The position numbers and the translations under genes were made by a program. Shown here one piece after another: positions 11,284-23,395 of a stretch of DNA of 64,000 bases. Positions within the stretch are counted from its first letter, which is position 1, and the number at the start of each line of letters is the position of its first letter. The stretch covers positions 104,582,436 through 104,646,435 of the forward strand of contig CM061243.1 of assembly GCA_030848705.1 (NCBI GenBank). Reading direction: 5' to 3'. The DNA comes from Heracleum sosnowskyi (taxonomy: Eukaryota > Streptophyta > Magnoliopsida > Apiales > Apiaceae). The notes under the pieces are model-generated. The model was not told the origin of the DNA, did no database searches, and worked only from the letters and a program-made list of their open reading frames with translations.

Positions 11284-11424
11284 AGTTAGAGTTATAAACC
11301 CCAGAGATGATGCGACGTTACAATAATAAATTCACTAAGATAATAAGGACTCTTGCCAAGTTCGACTAAAACCCTTATGGGAACTTTAATATCATGATAG
11401 TAACATTAGTTCGTTATTGTGTAG

Positions 11425-12105
11425 GTGAGCGATATCTCTGACCCTGCGGCTTATGAGAGACAGCACGACGAGGACTTGCTTAGGACTTCAGATCCATACT
11501 ATGAGGATATTGAGGAGGACCCGGAGGAGGTCCAGGTAGATGCGGATACCGAAGATATTGAGGATTCTGATGATGAGGATCCAGAGGAGGATCAGACCCT
11601 AGCGGATACTGAGGGTATGGAGGGGGATGCTGAGGACCAGCCTCCACTTCCTACTGAGAGAGCCCCTACCCCTCCACCACTGCCCTTGAGCCCTTACCCT
11701 GATGATCATGAGGAGCCTACCCCTGAGCCACAGCAGGCAGAGGCTGCACCACCAGCCGAGCCGGTTACCCCACCCCATGTTCCGTTAGAGGGGATACCAG
11801 TGTGTGTGCACAACTGGACCGTGAGCAGAGTTCAGACAGATTTGGTGGTAGCTGAGGCTAGACTAGCAGAGTCCCGGATGCAGCTAGCAGTAGAGAGGGA
11901 TGCCAGGATGGTACGCCAGGGCGGCGGGAGGTCTGTGCCCCCTCGGGTTGCCCGGAGGGCGATGACTCGCATTGAGTTGAGGGCACGGATGAGGATTCGA
12001 GCTTTGCCTACTGATGGCAATGGCAGGATATCTAGGGTTGATGCTGAGGAGATCTTTCGCCTAGCCATGGCGAGGGTGAGGGCATGGCACCGCACCAGTG
12101 GCTGA
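11425..12105 (+). CDS. gypsy A extra ORF (ORF1), main exon, upstream of gag
   Basis: The 226-codon frame begins at GTG just after TGTGTAG and has no ATG at its start. It therefore looks like an exon joined to 10871-10954 across a 470-bp intron (10955-11424), giving about 254 aa. The N-terminal half is very acidic (runs of Glu and Asp) and then Pro-rich. The C-terminal third is basic and predicted helical (residues about 135-225). Gypsy B has a counterpart of similar layout at the same position. Additional ORFs upstream of gag are known in some plant gypsy lineages, for example Ogre, but I cannot assign a function here. A regulatory or RNA-binding role is only a guess. Confidence 0.6.
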   Translation: MSDISDPAAYERQHDEDLLRTSDPYYEDIEEDPEEVQVDADTEDIEDSDDEDPEEDQTLADTEGMEGDAEDQPPLPTERAPTPPPLPLSPYPDDHEEPTPEPQQAEAAPPAEPVTPPHVPLEGIPVCVHNWTVSRVQTDLVVAEARLAESRMQLAVERDARMVRQGGGRSVPPRVARRAMTRIELRARMRIRALPTDGNGRISRVDAEEIFRLAMARVRAWHRTSG

Positions 12106-12505
12106 TTTCAGAGTTAGTGATATGGTAGTCTAGTCTTCTAGTCACGTACGGACATAGTAGTGCCGATTTTTGGTGGGATTGTTCCATTGTATATGTTATC
12201 CCTTTCTAACTAGAAGGATAGACCATGTATTTCACTTTTGACTAGATGTTGGTAGAACAGTTGTACTTATAAACTGTTGATGTTGACCCAGACTTTGTAT
12301 CTTCAGTACCATGTATATATTTGTTTCCTTTCAGTTGAATCCAGTCCTGTTATGACTCGATCACAAGTTTACTATACTATTGTCTGCACCATATGATAGA
12401 ATTGCGATAAAATATAGAACTGCGGAAGTCTACTTCCAATTATGTAACGACTGTGTTTGTAACCCAGAAGATGAGCCTAATGTGAATTTTCCAAATTTCA
12501 GTAGG
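12106..12505 (+). other. spacer between ORF1 and gag, with acceptor-like site
   Basis: No ORF of note. The spacer ends in a pyrimidine-rich tract and TTTCAG (AG at 12500-12501) four bases before the gag ATG. Gypsy B has a similar acceptor-like CATCAG four bases before its gag ATG, so gag-pol may be expressed from an alternatively spliced RNA. Confidence 0.45.
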
Positions 12506-15500
12506 ATGCCTCCATGAAGAGTGGGAACTAGGGCTAATCCCCCTGAATCTGAAGATCAAGAAAGCCATAATCAAAATAGGGAAGACCCTGAGTATAATGA
12601 AGAAATGGATGAGGATTATAATGAACAGGACGACTCCCAGTATGGGGAGGCTGAGGAATCCTTTTTCACCGCAGACGTTGAGAATGAAGAAGAGGAAGTT
12701 GAAGAGGAGCAAAGAATAGAGGACCAGGGTGGAGATCCCATGGGTCAGTTCATGAATCTACTGAGGCAAAATTTGGACCGTTATCCCCAACCACTCCAAG
12801 GAAACAACAATACCATAGCGAACTCGTTCAGGGCATTTAAGTCACTCAAGCCCCCAGAATTCCAAGGGTCGGCTGACCCAGTAGAGGCAAAAGCCTGGAT
12901 AAAGGAAATGGAAAAGTCCTTTGAGATTTTAAGCATTGAAGAGGCGCAGAAGACCGTTTTTGCCACTTACCTACTGAAAGGAGAGGCCAACTATTGGTGG
13001 GAGGCCAAAAAGAACATGGAGACGGATGTTATCGTGACTTGGGAAAGGTTCAAGCAATTGTTTCTAGAAAAGTATTTCCCAAGGTTTATGAAGACTCAGA
13101 TGGAGCTTAAGTTTTTGGAGCTAAAGCAGAATAACCTGACAGTGGCTGAGTATGAGGCAAAATTTACCGAGCTATCAAGGTTTGTGCCAGAGTTTGTAGA
13201 TACTGAAGAGAAGAAAGCTAATAGGTTTCAACAGGGATTGAAGCAGTGGATTCAGAATCGCGTGGCGATCCTAGAGATTACAGACTACGCCACATTGGTG
13301 CAAAAGGCTTCGATTGTGGAAGCAGGGAGTGATCAGATGCTTAAGGAAAGAGAGAAAGGGGGAATAAAACGAAAACATGCAAGTATGGGTGGAGGTTTTT
13401 CAGGAGGAAACCCCCAAAATAGGTTTAACCGCGGAGCAGTCTCCCTACCTGAGAGGAATACGGGTTTCAAGCGAACCGTAAACTCAAGTGTGAACCAGGG
13501 CGGCAACCCATCAGTAGTGTCCCGCTCCTACCAATCTCGACCTCCATTACCAGTATGTACAACTTGTGGAAGGAAACATCTAGGTGTGTGCAACCAGAAA
13601 CAGATAACCTGTTTTAAGTGTGGACGAGGGGGCCATTATGCTCAGAATTGTACCACGACTAACCCTTTCGTCAGCACAAACCTCACTTGTTTCCACTGTG
13701 GACGTCAAGGTCACATGAGGAAGGATTGCCCCAAGAACCGACCCGCAGCTTCGGGGGCGAGCAAAGCTGCCTCCAACAAACCACCAACTGCTAGGACTTT
13801 CAACATGACAGTGCAGGATGCCGTGAGGAACACGGATGTGATAGCAGGTACCGTTTCTCTAAATTCAGCTAGCGCAAATGTTTTATTTGATTCTGGAGCG
13901 ACTAAATCGTTTATATCGAGGGATTTTGCGCATAAATTGAAACTTAAGGCCCAACCATTAAAGGATTCCCTACAAGTAGAAATAGCTAACCACGACATAG
14001 TCCTAGTTAATCAGGTTCACCCCAACTGCAAATTGGAAATAGGGGAACAGTCTTTTTGTGTGGATTTGATTCCTTTTAAACTAGGAGAATTTGATGTCAT
14101 TTTGGGGATGGATTGGTTGTCCCGCAATAACGCGCAGATAGATTGTAAAGGGAAGAAGGTTAGATTGAATACCCCAGGAAAGAAGGAAATAGTGTTTAGG
14201 GGGATGAAACAGACACAGAAGTTTCTAACCATGGCGCAGACCAAAAGATTGTTACGGAAAGGAAACGAGGCTTACTTAGCTTATGTGGTAGACACCCAGA
14301 GAGAGGTGCCTAGGTTACAGGACATTCCAGTAGTCAATGAGTTCGAAGATGTGTTTCCACAGGATCTCCCAGGACTACCACCCGATAGGGTAATTGAGTT
14401 TGCTATCGAATTAGCCCCGGGGACGGCGCCAGTTTCGAAGGCCCCGTACCGGTTAGCCCCAGTAGAAATGAAAGAGTTAGCTACCCAGTTAAAGGAACTG
14501 TTGGATAAGGGTATGATAAGACCCAGTGTGTCGCCGTGGGGGGCACCAGTGTTGTTTGTTAAGAAGAAAGATGGGAGCATGAGGTTATGCATCGACTACC
14601 GAGAGTTGAACAAGCTAACTATAAAGAATAAGTATCCATTACCCAGAATAGACGATTTGTTTGACCAGCTAAAGGATGCTGTGTACTTCTCTAAGATTGA
14701 CCTGAGAACCGGATATCACCAATTAAAGATTAAACCCGAAGATATTCCGAAGACTGCGTTCCGTACTAGATATGGACATTATGAGTTTTTAGTGATGTCG
14801 TTTGGATTGACCAATGCCCCAGCAGCTTTCATGGATTTAATGAATAGGGTGTTCAAGAAGTATTTGGAAGAGTTTGTTATAGTTTTCATAGATGATATTC
14901 TTATCTACTCAAAGACAGAGGCAGAACACGCAGAACATTTGAGGGTAACTCTAGAAATACTCAGGAAGGAACAATTGTATGCCAAATTCACAAAGTGTGA
15001 ATTCTGGCGAAATGAGGTTCAGTTTTTAGGACATGTGATCAATAAGGAGGGAGTGTTGGTTGACCCCTCCAAGATAGAGGTAGTTTCAAATTGGGAACGA
15101 CCAACCACACCAACAGAGGTGAGAAGTTTCATAGGGTTAGCAGGGTATTACAGAAGATTCGTTAAGGATTTTGCGAAGATCGCAGCCCCGTTAACCCGAC
15201 TTACCCGAAAAACTGAGAAGTTTGAATGGACGGAAAAGTGCGAGAGTAGTTTCCAAGAGTTAAAGAAGAGGTTGGTGACTGCCCCTGTGTTGGCATTACC
15301 AGATGGAAAAGGAGATTTTGTGATTTATAGTGATGCTTCGCATAAGGGATTAGGGTGCGTGCTGATGCAGCACGGTAAGGTAATCGCATATGCGTCAAGG
15401 CAATTGAAGGAATATGAGATTCGATATCCTACTCATGATCTAGAACTAGCGGCAGTAGTTTTTGCTTTAAAGATTTGGAGGCACTACTTGTATGGAGAGA

Positions 15501-17209
15501 AGTGCGAGATTTACACTGACCATAAGAGCCTCAAGTACATTTTTACCCAGAAGGAGCTCAACATGCGCCAGAGAAGATGGTTAGAGCTGATCAAGGATTA
15601 TGACTGTGAAATTCTGTATCACCCAGGGAAAGCCAATGTGGTGGCTGACGCCCTTAGTAGGAAAGAGAGACTCAAGATGATAATGACATCAGAAGAACTG
15701 ATCAGAGAATTTGAAAATATGGAAATAGAAGTGAAGGTGACCGGAGGCGGTACCGAAAAGCTGTTTGAGATTTCCTTGCAACCAGAGTTGTTAGAAAAGA
15801 TAAGAAGGTGTCAGGAAAGGATGATAAGTGAAGACAGGCAGTCAATGACCGGAGAAGAGATCCACACTGTCGAGGATGATAAAGGAATAAGGAGGTATAC
15901 TTACCGAATTTGGGTTCCGAATGTTCGAGAGCTGAAAGACGAAATTTTACACGAGAGTCACAGTTCTAGGTATTCAATCCACCCAGGAAGCACCAAGATG
16001 TATGGAGATTTGAAAGAATACTACTGGTGGCCTAACATGAAAAAGGACGTAGCAGAGTGGGTAAGCAGATGCTTGACCTGCCAACGAGTGAAAGCGGAAC
16101 ACCAAAGGCCCAGTGGACTTTTACGACCCTTAGAGATTCCCGAATGGAAATGGGAACATCTAGCCATGGATTTCGTAGTGGGTTTACCAAGGACCAAGGC
16201 CAATCACGATGCCATATGGGTAATCATAGACCGATTAACGAAGTCAGCCCACTTTCTTCCGATCAACGAAAGGTACACTGTCGACAAATTAGTGGATATC
16301 TACTTGAAAGAGATAGTGGCGCGGCACGGAGTCCCAGTCGCCATAGTATCTGACCGAGATCCCAGATTTAACTCCAGATTCTGGAGGAGCTTCCAGGAAT
16401 GTGTAGGAACCCGGCTGAACATGAGTACTGCCTATCACCCCCAAACAGACGGACAAAGTGAAAGGACCATCCAAACACTAGAGGATATGTTAAGGGTCTG
16501 TGCTATAGACTTTAAAGGGAATTGGGATGATCATCTACCATTGATTGAGTTTTCCTACAACAATAGTTTTCATTCAAGTATAGGAATGCCACCTTACGAG
16601 GCCCTTTATGGGAGAAGATGTCGATCCCCCTTGTATTGGGATGAAGTTGGGGAGCGAAAGATGCTTGGACCCGAAGTGGTCCAACGGACTAAGGACATAG
16701 TAGAACTAATCAAAGGACGGCTGGTAGCAGCCCAAGATAGACAAAAGAAGTATGCTGATTTGGCCCGGAAGGACAAGGAATATGAAGTGGGAGACCTAGT
16801 TTTCTTAAAGGTATCTCCTTGGAAAGGTTTGATGAGGTTTGGAAAGAAAGGAAAGTTGAGTCCTAGATACATTGGACCATTTGAGATCTTAAGACGTATT
16901 GGAAACTTAGCATATGAGCTAGCATTACCCCCAAACCTGCAACAAGTGCACAATGTGTTTCATGTTTCAATGCTGAGGAAGTACAACCCGGATGCTAAGC
17001 ACATAGTGGAATACGAACAAGTAGACATGCAGCCAGACCTAACCTATGTGGAGCAACCAGTGGAAATCATAGATCAAAAGGAACAAGTGCTCCGAAACAA
17101 GATCATCAAGCTAGTCAGAGTTTTGTGGCAGAACCATAATGTGGAAGAATCGACTTGGGAGCTAGAGAGCGAGATGCTAGAAAGACATCCCCATTTATTT
17201 TCAGAGTGA
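12506..17209 (+). CDS. gag-pol: gypsy A gag-pol polyprotein (one early nonsense codon)
   Basis: The likely start ATG is at 12506 (MPP...), by comparison with the gypsy B start MAPRR. Codon 4 is TGA (12515-12517) where B has Arg, a CGA to TGA change. After it the frame is open for 1562 codons. Positions counted from 12521: retrotransposon gag domain about 100-260; CCHC knuckles near 363 and 389; protease LFDSGATKSF near 455; RT with FIDDILIYS near 790; RNase H starting YSDASHKGLG near 935; integrase HHCC zinc region near 1145-1190 and D-D-E residues near 1216, 1277 and 1311; a divergent chromodomain-like tail (VRVLWQNHNVEESTWE) at about 1525-1550. This is chromovirus (Tekay/Del) architecture. 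Unless ribosomes start downstream (next Met about 28 codons in), this copy is mildly disabled. Confidence 0.93.
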
Positions 17210-17227
17210 TTCCGGGACGGAATCCTT

Positions 17228-17242
17228 TTAAGGAGGAGAGAC
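17228..17242 (+). promoter_or_regulatory. polypurine tract of gypsy A
   Basis: AAGGAGGAGAG lies directly before the 3' LTR (17243), the expected primer for plus-strand DNA synthesis. Confidence 0.85.
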
Positions 17243-20200
17243 TGTAAAACCCCAGATTTTTGGGTAGAATTAAAACTTTTATTGTATGATGATGTATATA
17301 TATATATGTGGATGGTGGTAATGGTTTTTGGAGAATTAAGTATGAAATGAATATGGATGTCAGTTTTCAAACATTTTGAGAATAATAAGAAGGGACTGAT
17401 CATGTAAATAAGAACAATCAATCTGGAAGGTAAGAATACAATACTCCAGGGAAGAAAAGTATTTTTATGTCATCCAAATCAATATCTGGAATGCATCCGA
17501 CAACTCCGTAAACAAGATAGCGTATGCCCGAGAAAGTACTAGAACGTTTTCTAAGTGCAAAGAGTAAAGAGAAGTAAACCAGGAATATTGGAACGAATAT
17601 TGATCCAAAGGATTATAGAAAAACCACTGATGAATAGTAACTTCTGATGAATAGTAACTTTTGATGAATAGTAAATTTTGTCGTTTAAAAGTTTTTCAGA
17701 CCACCCTATATACGGGTCGATATGATGAACTTTCAAAGCCGTATTAGTGATCTACGATGAAAATAAAGGAATGCAAAAGCTGTCAGAATCGGAAAAATAG
17801 CATTTCCGTTTTCTCCGAAATTTCACCATTAACGGACGGATTAATTATTATTTGAAAATAATTAAGAATTTAAATTATCAATTCCATGGATATGGATTTA
17901 ATAAAAGAATTAGAGATATTAAGAACGATTACGATAAACTACTTCGATAGAACACTTAAGAAACCCTGCGAACTTTTTACGCGATTAAACGGAGACGGAA
18001 CAACGGGACACTTACGAGATTAAATACAGACATGGAAGTAACATGTAACAAGATTAAGTCGAGGAATGCAACATTTGGATCATCCATGTGAAAGGAAACA
18101 AACCAATAAAGCAAACCAGTAAAGCTACTTTATCAGGACTCCTGCATGTGCGACACGTGCCCCTGTGACAAGCCAAAACTTGATGACTCACCATTTGGCC
18201 ATCAAAATATCAGAATTTCTATCATTATCCAAGGCAAGAAAAGAAAGAACAACTCCCCCATCTTCAAGAAAAACCATTCGGCCCTTTTAAGAAAAACAAG
18301 TATACATTTTTCAAAGATCAACTTCCAAGCATCCATAATTCATGTTCTTGGATTCAAAAGCTTCCATATTTCACAACTAAGGTATTCTCTAAATCCTAGA
18401 ACCATCTATTAAGGTTATCATATTCAAATCCTTGATTATAGATGAGGATGAATAGTGAAATGAATAGTGATTTCAAGAACTAACTTTTGATTCTTGGTTT
18501 CTTTTGATGATTCAAGCTAGCTTAAGGTTATATAAGGACTATACAAGGCTTATTACGATCATATACACTCAAAGGAAGGTATAATCTCTTGAAACTCTTA
18601 GTTATAATATGATTTATATGGTTAGTTTTGAGTATACTTTAGTTGGTATAATCATAAGGATGATTGAGTGGTTTTAACGGAGGTTTGATGAAAGTTTGAT
18701 GTTGTTTTGATGATAAGCAAGTAGATGTTGGTTTTGACTGATTTGTGATGATTATGAATTAGTAAGGATGTTGAGGACTTGACTTGGTGATTTGGTTTGG
18801 ATTGGTCTTGTAAGTTTATGATTAAACTTTGGAATCGTTAAAACATAGCCGTTATAATGCCCGATTTTCCCTAGCTCTGTTTTGTCTGTGATGTTCGGAC
18901 ATAAGGACTTCTGTCCAGAGTCACCACTGCCTAGTATTGTGTAGGTGTTATTTCAAGGTTCGTTTTGATATAAAGATCATGTGATTCCGAATTACGGTTT
19001 AGGAGAAACGAGTGTTTTAGTTAAGGATGTTTCGAGAAACCGAGCTATACCACTTAGCCAACTTTGAGGCAATGATCAAACCCCTTAAGTGACCAATCAG
19101 AATGTGAAACTTTGTGTTAACATGCGAGGTATGTTTAGGAGGACCCTCGAAAAGATTTCGTGTTAAAAAGGATTTAATCTCTATTTTATAAAAATGTTCG
19201 AGTCGAGCGTGCGCAAGAGGATTCTTAAGGAGTTAACTAGAAATCATGTCTTGGTTTAAGTGAAGTACATACTTAGTTTCATGCAAGTATTCAAGTGATT
19301 AACCTTGGATCTTTTGACTATGTATAGATCGCCGGACTGACTCGAGGCACACTACCCCTACCTCACCACCAGGCAAGTTTTCTAAACCTATACTACTGTT
19401 GTTGTGGTAATAACTGTTTTCAATTATGATATGCGATTGCGATATATATAAATTGCATACTTGTTTTCGAATTGCTATACATAGCAATACTTGAGGATAT
19501 GATTGATGTGGGGCTTATAAGCTAGATATGGGATATCAGTTATAAGCCAGTCTTGTATAGTGCCCTAGGATAAGGGCGGGTGATTTTCTCTAAGATCAGA
19601 AATAATTAAATTTCGGTATATGTTAAAGGTTATTTCCGATAAGATATCGGGTAACTGTTATTCGAGGATTAATTATTAACTTAAGAAATATCATTTATAT
19701 TCATTCGAGGATTATTGACTTTAATAATATTATTACCGTATATTCATTCGAGATTTAGTATTTAATGAATATTATTTTCAAATATTCATTTGAGGATTAT
19801 TTATTTATATAATGAATATTATTTTCAAATATTCATTTGAGGATTATTTATTTATATAATGAATATTATTTTCAAATATTCATTTGAGGATTATTTATTT
19901 ATATAATGAATATTATTTTCAAATATTCATTTGAGGATTATTTATTAATGAGTATTACTTTTGAATATTCATTTGAGGATTATTTATTAATGAGTATTAC
20001 TTTTGAATATTCATTTGAGGATTATTTATTAATGAATATTATTTCTAAATATTCATTCGAGGTTTGTTTATTTGATGAATATTATTTTCGAATATTCATT
20101 TGGAGGTTTACTTGTTTAATAAAGGTTATTAATTGTTTTCCAATCAAAAAGAGGTTCCCAAAACACTGTTTTTCCATTTGAATCTGTCTTTTAAAGAAGA

Positions 20201-21522
20201 TTCAAATGCTCGCTCAACTATCAAAAATATGGGAAACCTGATTTAAGTGACTACTACTCTTTTTAAACTCTCAGTTCAAAAACTGTCAAGGGACAGATAT
20301 TTTCTCAAAGCAATTTGGTTGCTGCAAGTTAAATATTGTGTTACCACCTCAACGATCGAGGGGTAAATTCATGGAACAAATCGATGTCCATTAACAGGCA
20401 ATAGCTTGGGAAATATTGGAGAATCTTCCTTTCCGACCTAGATATAACTACTTAGTGGAGTCGTATCAACAAGTGCTACACTTGGGGAAAGGAGGACGAT
20501 CCTTACGTTTCAGAATCATGGATTTCATCTGAACTAGGAGTGGTGTAAGTGGTCTAGTTGCGCGGACCCATCCAACTTTTATTGGCCCAACCGTTGGCCG
20601 GGAGGTCACTGTAAGGCGGTAGACAATGTCAGGCTGTCGTGATTCTTCCATCTACATGTAGAAAACTATTTGAGCGGTGCGACCTGCTACTGATCATAGC
20701 AAGGTTAGGCACAGCGGGCGCGGTAGCAACTCCGGTATTGGTTCATCATCCAATTTGGATATTCCTGCAACATGTATTGGGGTGAAGAACCAAACTTGTT
20801 GGAAGGGGTCGAAAAGCGTTTGGGAATGAAGTGACAACAAATTCATGCAACTTCATCTTTTATTCTATAAGTTATGATTCTGGTAAAACCTGATTAAGGA
20901 TATATATGCATAAGTGGATTTTGGGTTACGAAAATATCCCATTAATTTTCCTCGTAACTTCATCCTTTACGCTATACTAGTTTCTTATCTGTTGAAGGCA
21001 TAACATGTGACTGCAATATATCTTTGAATTGTTATATTTTGGTAATCTGTTATAAGTTATTTTTGGTGGGCTCTATTGCTCACCCTTGCTTTATTTATTT
21101 ATATCACAACAACAGCTAGAGCAGATGGCCCGCAACAGTCACACCCCGCGAAAGCGGGTAGCAGTCGTCAGAGATTTACCCGTTGATGTCGTAGCCGCCA
21201 TAGCTGAGGTAGTAACCTCTAGTGTTCTAAGCTTCAGCTTTTGTGTATCAGACTTATGTATCTTATGATTAATGTAATCAACGGCAAGAACTTTTAAATG
21301 CTCTGTAATCTTTTGGGTTTGTAATAACTTATAACTTGTGGATCATATGACTAGATACTTATTCCAATTTCATCTCTGGAACTATAACTTGTTGTGTGAG
21401 TGGTGTTGTTATTGTGGGGTCACAGCATGTAGTTTAATTGTTTTGATTCAAGTGCAAGTATTATTGATGGGAATTGAGACCGTAACGACCGGATCCCCGA
21501 CCCCGGATCTGGGGCTGTTACA
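17243..21522 (+). repeat. 3' LTR of gypsy A (4280 bp)
   Basis: Same termini and internal order as 7006-11268. It is 17 bp longer: it has 18 bp more near 20575 and one base less near 20804. It carries copies of the TATA box, tandem array and short exon. The target duplication ATGAT follows. Confidence 0.95.
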
Positions 21523-21527
21523 ATGAT

Positions 21528-22586
21528 CAAAAAGGAAATCCATTATACAAGGTTCCACTGCGACCTTCCTTTGAACAAGGGATCTCCTCTAGTCAAGGCA
21601 ATGCTTCTTTAAAGTCTATTCAAGAGAAGGTTGACTTGGCTGCAGCTGATTCCAGAAGAACTTTCAGGGTCATTGGCAGTGCATCTGGCACAATAACAGG
21701 TACGAAGCAAGCAGTGGACTCCTTGAAGAAGGAAACTCTGGAAGAACTAGTCGACTTGAGGACGGACATCAAGGAACTAAAAGAAGGTTTCATGAATGAA
21801 GTATATGCTCTATCACAAGGACAAGAAGCTTTGAGAGAAGACGCTCTGGTTATCCGGGATGGTCAAGCGCGGGTAAAAGATGCAATGAACACACTTTCAA
21901 GAGTGGAGTCTAAGCTAAACAAAAGATTGGATCATATTGAAAAGACTAACAGCTCAATATTGGATAACATTGACATGGCGCTAGCTTCTATGAATGAGAT
22001 GAATAAGGAGATTATGGAGTTCATGGAGAATCAAGGTGACGGGGTACAGTCAATCTGGACTATGCTGAGAAACCAACAACCTGGACCTTCAAATCAGCAA
22101 CATGGTCCTTCTACTACCTTTTATGCTGAGGATAACTTTATCGAGGATTCCTCAACTAAGGGGGAGAAAGTTGGAGGTGGGGAGAAAGGTCTGGATGGAT
22201 GGGGAGTTTGGGAAACAGTTGAAGCTATTCCGGTAAGACAGTACTGGATTGAGAACATTATACAAGAAGAAGGAAGTAGTGAAGAGGTATTTGAGGAAAT
22301 CATGCATGAGCATCTACAGGAACAGCATGAGCCATATTATCCAGAGCCTGTTGAATATCCTATCTGGGAGGATAATATGGAAGAAGAAGCAAATCCTCTG
22401 TCACAAGAAGAAGAAGCTGCCTTGGAGATGGTAAAAGCTGAAAGAGCTGCAATAGATGCCAGGCTAGCTGAGAAAGAAAAACAACAAGAAATTCTGCGAA
22501 GTGAAAAAATGAAGAGGTTCAAGATGTATAGTGAAGTGAGGAAGAAGAAGATGATGGATTTGGCGAAGAAATCAAGAACTGACTAG
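21528..22586 (+). pseudogene. element B accessory ORF 1, second part (coiled coil)
   Basis: Continues the frame of 5959-7005 with no base lost once gypsy A is removed. It encodes 352 residues to a TAG at 22584-22586. Long heptad-like helical stretches (about residues 55-160) and a highly charged Glu/Lys-rich C-terminus (about 285-352) suggest a coiled-coil protein. I recognise no enzymatic domain. The overall plan, a disordered N-terminus and coiled-coil C-terminus followed at once by another ORF, parallels the accessory ORF of copia C, though I see no clear sequence similarity. Confidence 0.6.
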
Positions 22587-22589
22587 GAG

Positions 22590-23210
22590 ATGGCTTATAA
22601 AACCTTTTGCGGAGTTGAAGACGGATTAGAAGTCAACGACAATGCTGAGGTGGAAGTTATCATTCAGAATATCAAAGGAGCCAATCTTGAAGATCAGACT
22701 TACTTCACAGCATTGAGAAACTCTATGATCTTTCTGAAAGCTGGGGTTAAAGCAAACGGTGCCTGGAACATATTGATCAACTTTCTTGAGAAAGGTACCT
22801 TTGTGATTTCCACTAAATTTTTTGAACAAAGGACATATAAAGAATTGCAGGTGTTGCTCATCAAGATGCAAAGGACTACAAGGTTAAATGAACTGCTCTG
22901 TGAGCATGTTAGAGATATCTTGATGAAAGTCAGTCCAGAGATTACTGAAGATCCTCCAATGGTTAGATTCATGACGAATGACTTGTTCAGAATCTGCTAT
23001 TTGACTGATGACAAACTGAGAGACTATCCAAGCAACTATCTAATCTCAGTTGAGAAGTATCTTAGATCCACTGGATTCTCATCAACGGAGAAGGACAAAG
23101 CAGCAGACACTCTGAGAAGATTTCTAATGGAGAATGTTCCTTACTATAGGAAGAGAGTGGAAAGAGGATTGGAAGTGCATCCCAGACTACCAAAAACATG
23201 CCAAAGCTAA
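22590..23210 (+). CDS. element B accessory ORF 2 (206 aa, unknown)
   Basis: ATG at 22590 lies three bases after the stop of ORF 1 and is in another frame. The product is mostly alpha-helical in appearance, with hydrophobic and charged residues alternating; there is no signal peptide, membrane segment, zinc motif or known catalytic motif. It ends at 23210, overlapping ORF 3 by 13 bp. Its place between the accessory coiled-coil ORF and the 3' LTR parallels the 438-aa ORF of copia C, with no obvious similarity. The tight spacing suggests either re-initiation or an ancestral single frame broken by indels. Confidence 0.5.
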   Translation: MAYKTFCGVEDGLEVNDNAEVEVIIQNIKGANLEDQTYFTALRNSMIFLKAGVKANGAWNILINFLEKGTFVISTKFFEQRTYKELQVLLIKMQRTTRLNELLCEHVRDILMKVSPEITEDPPMVRFMTNDLFRICYLTDDKLRDYPSNYLISVEKYLRSTGFSSTEKDKAADTLRRFLMENVPYYRKRVERGLEVHPRLPKTCQS

Positions 23211-23395
23211 ACAAGAAAGATGTTAACATTGCATGGTTGTGGGCTGGAGTGGGACAAGAGGTTGAGTATATTGGAAGACACATCAAAGGAGCAATCCTTA
23301 AACCTGGAGAACCACTGCACTATCCTTCCGTGATTGATTATCAAGCTGCTAACTCCAATCCTGTGAGAGAAGAAGGTGAGATTGAAATGGATTGA
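23198..23395 (+). CDS. element B accessory ORF 3 (65 aa, unknown)
   Basis: ATG at 23198 overlaps the end of ORF 2 in a different frame. The 65-residue product (starting MPKLNKKDVNIAW) has no recognised domain. It may be the C-terminal part of ORF 2 displaced by a frameshift, since ORF 2 loses its frame just there. Confidence 0.35.
   Translation: MPKLNKKDVNIAWLWAGVGQEVEYIGRHIKGAILKPGEPLHYPSVIDYQAANSNPVREEGEIEMD

Larger units (their letters stand above)
7006..21522 (+). mobile_element. Tekay/Del-like Ty3/gypsy chromovirus A, complete, TSD ATGAT
   Basis: Both LTRs (4263 and 4280 bp) begin TGTAAAACCCC and end GGGGCTGTTACA. The 5-bp duplication ATGAT flanks the element at 7001-7005 and 21523-21527. 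Between the LTRs lie an initiator-Met primer site, an extra ORF, a gag-pol polyprotein with gypsy order (protease, RT, RNase H, integrase) and a polypurine tract. The two LTRs differ by about ten substitutions and two indels by eye, so insertion is recent. It is nested in element B. Confidence 0.95.
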
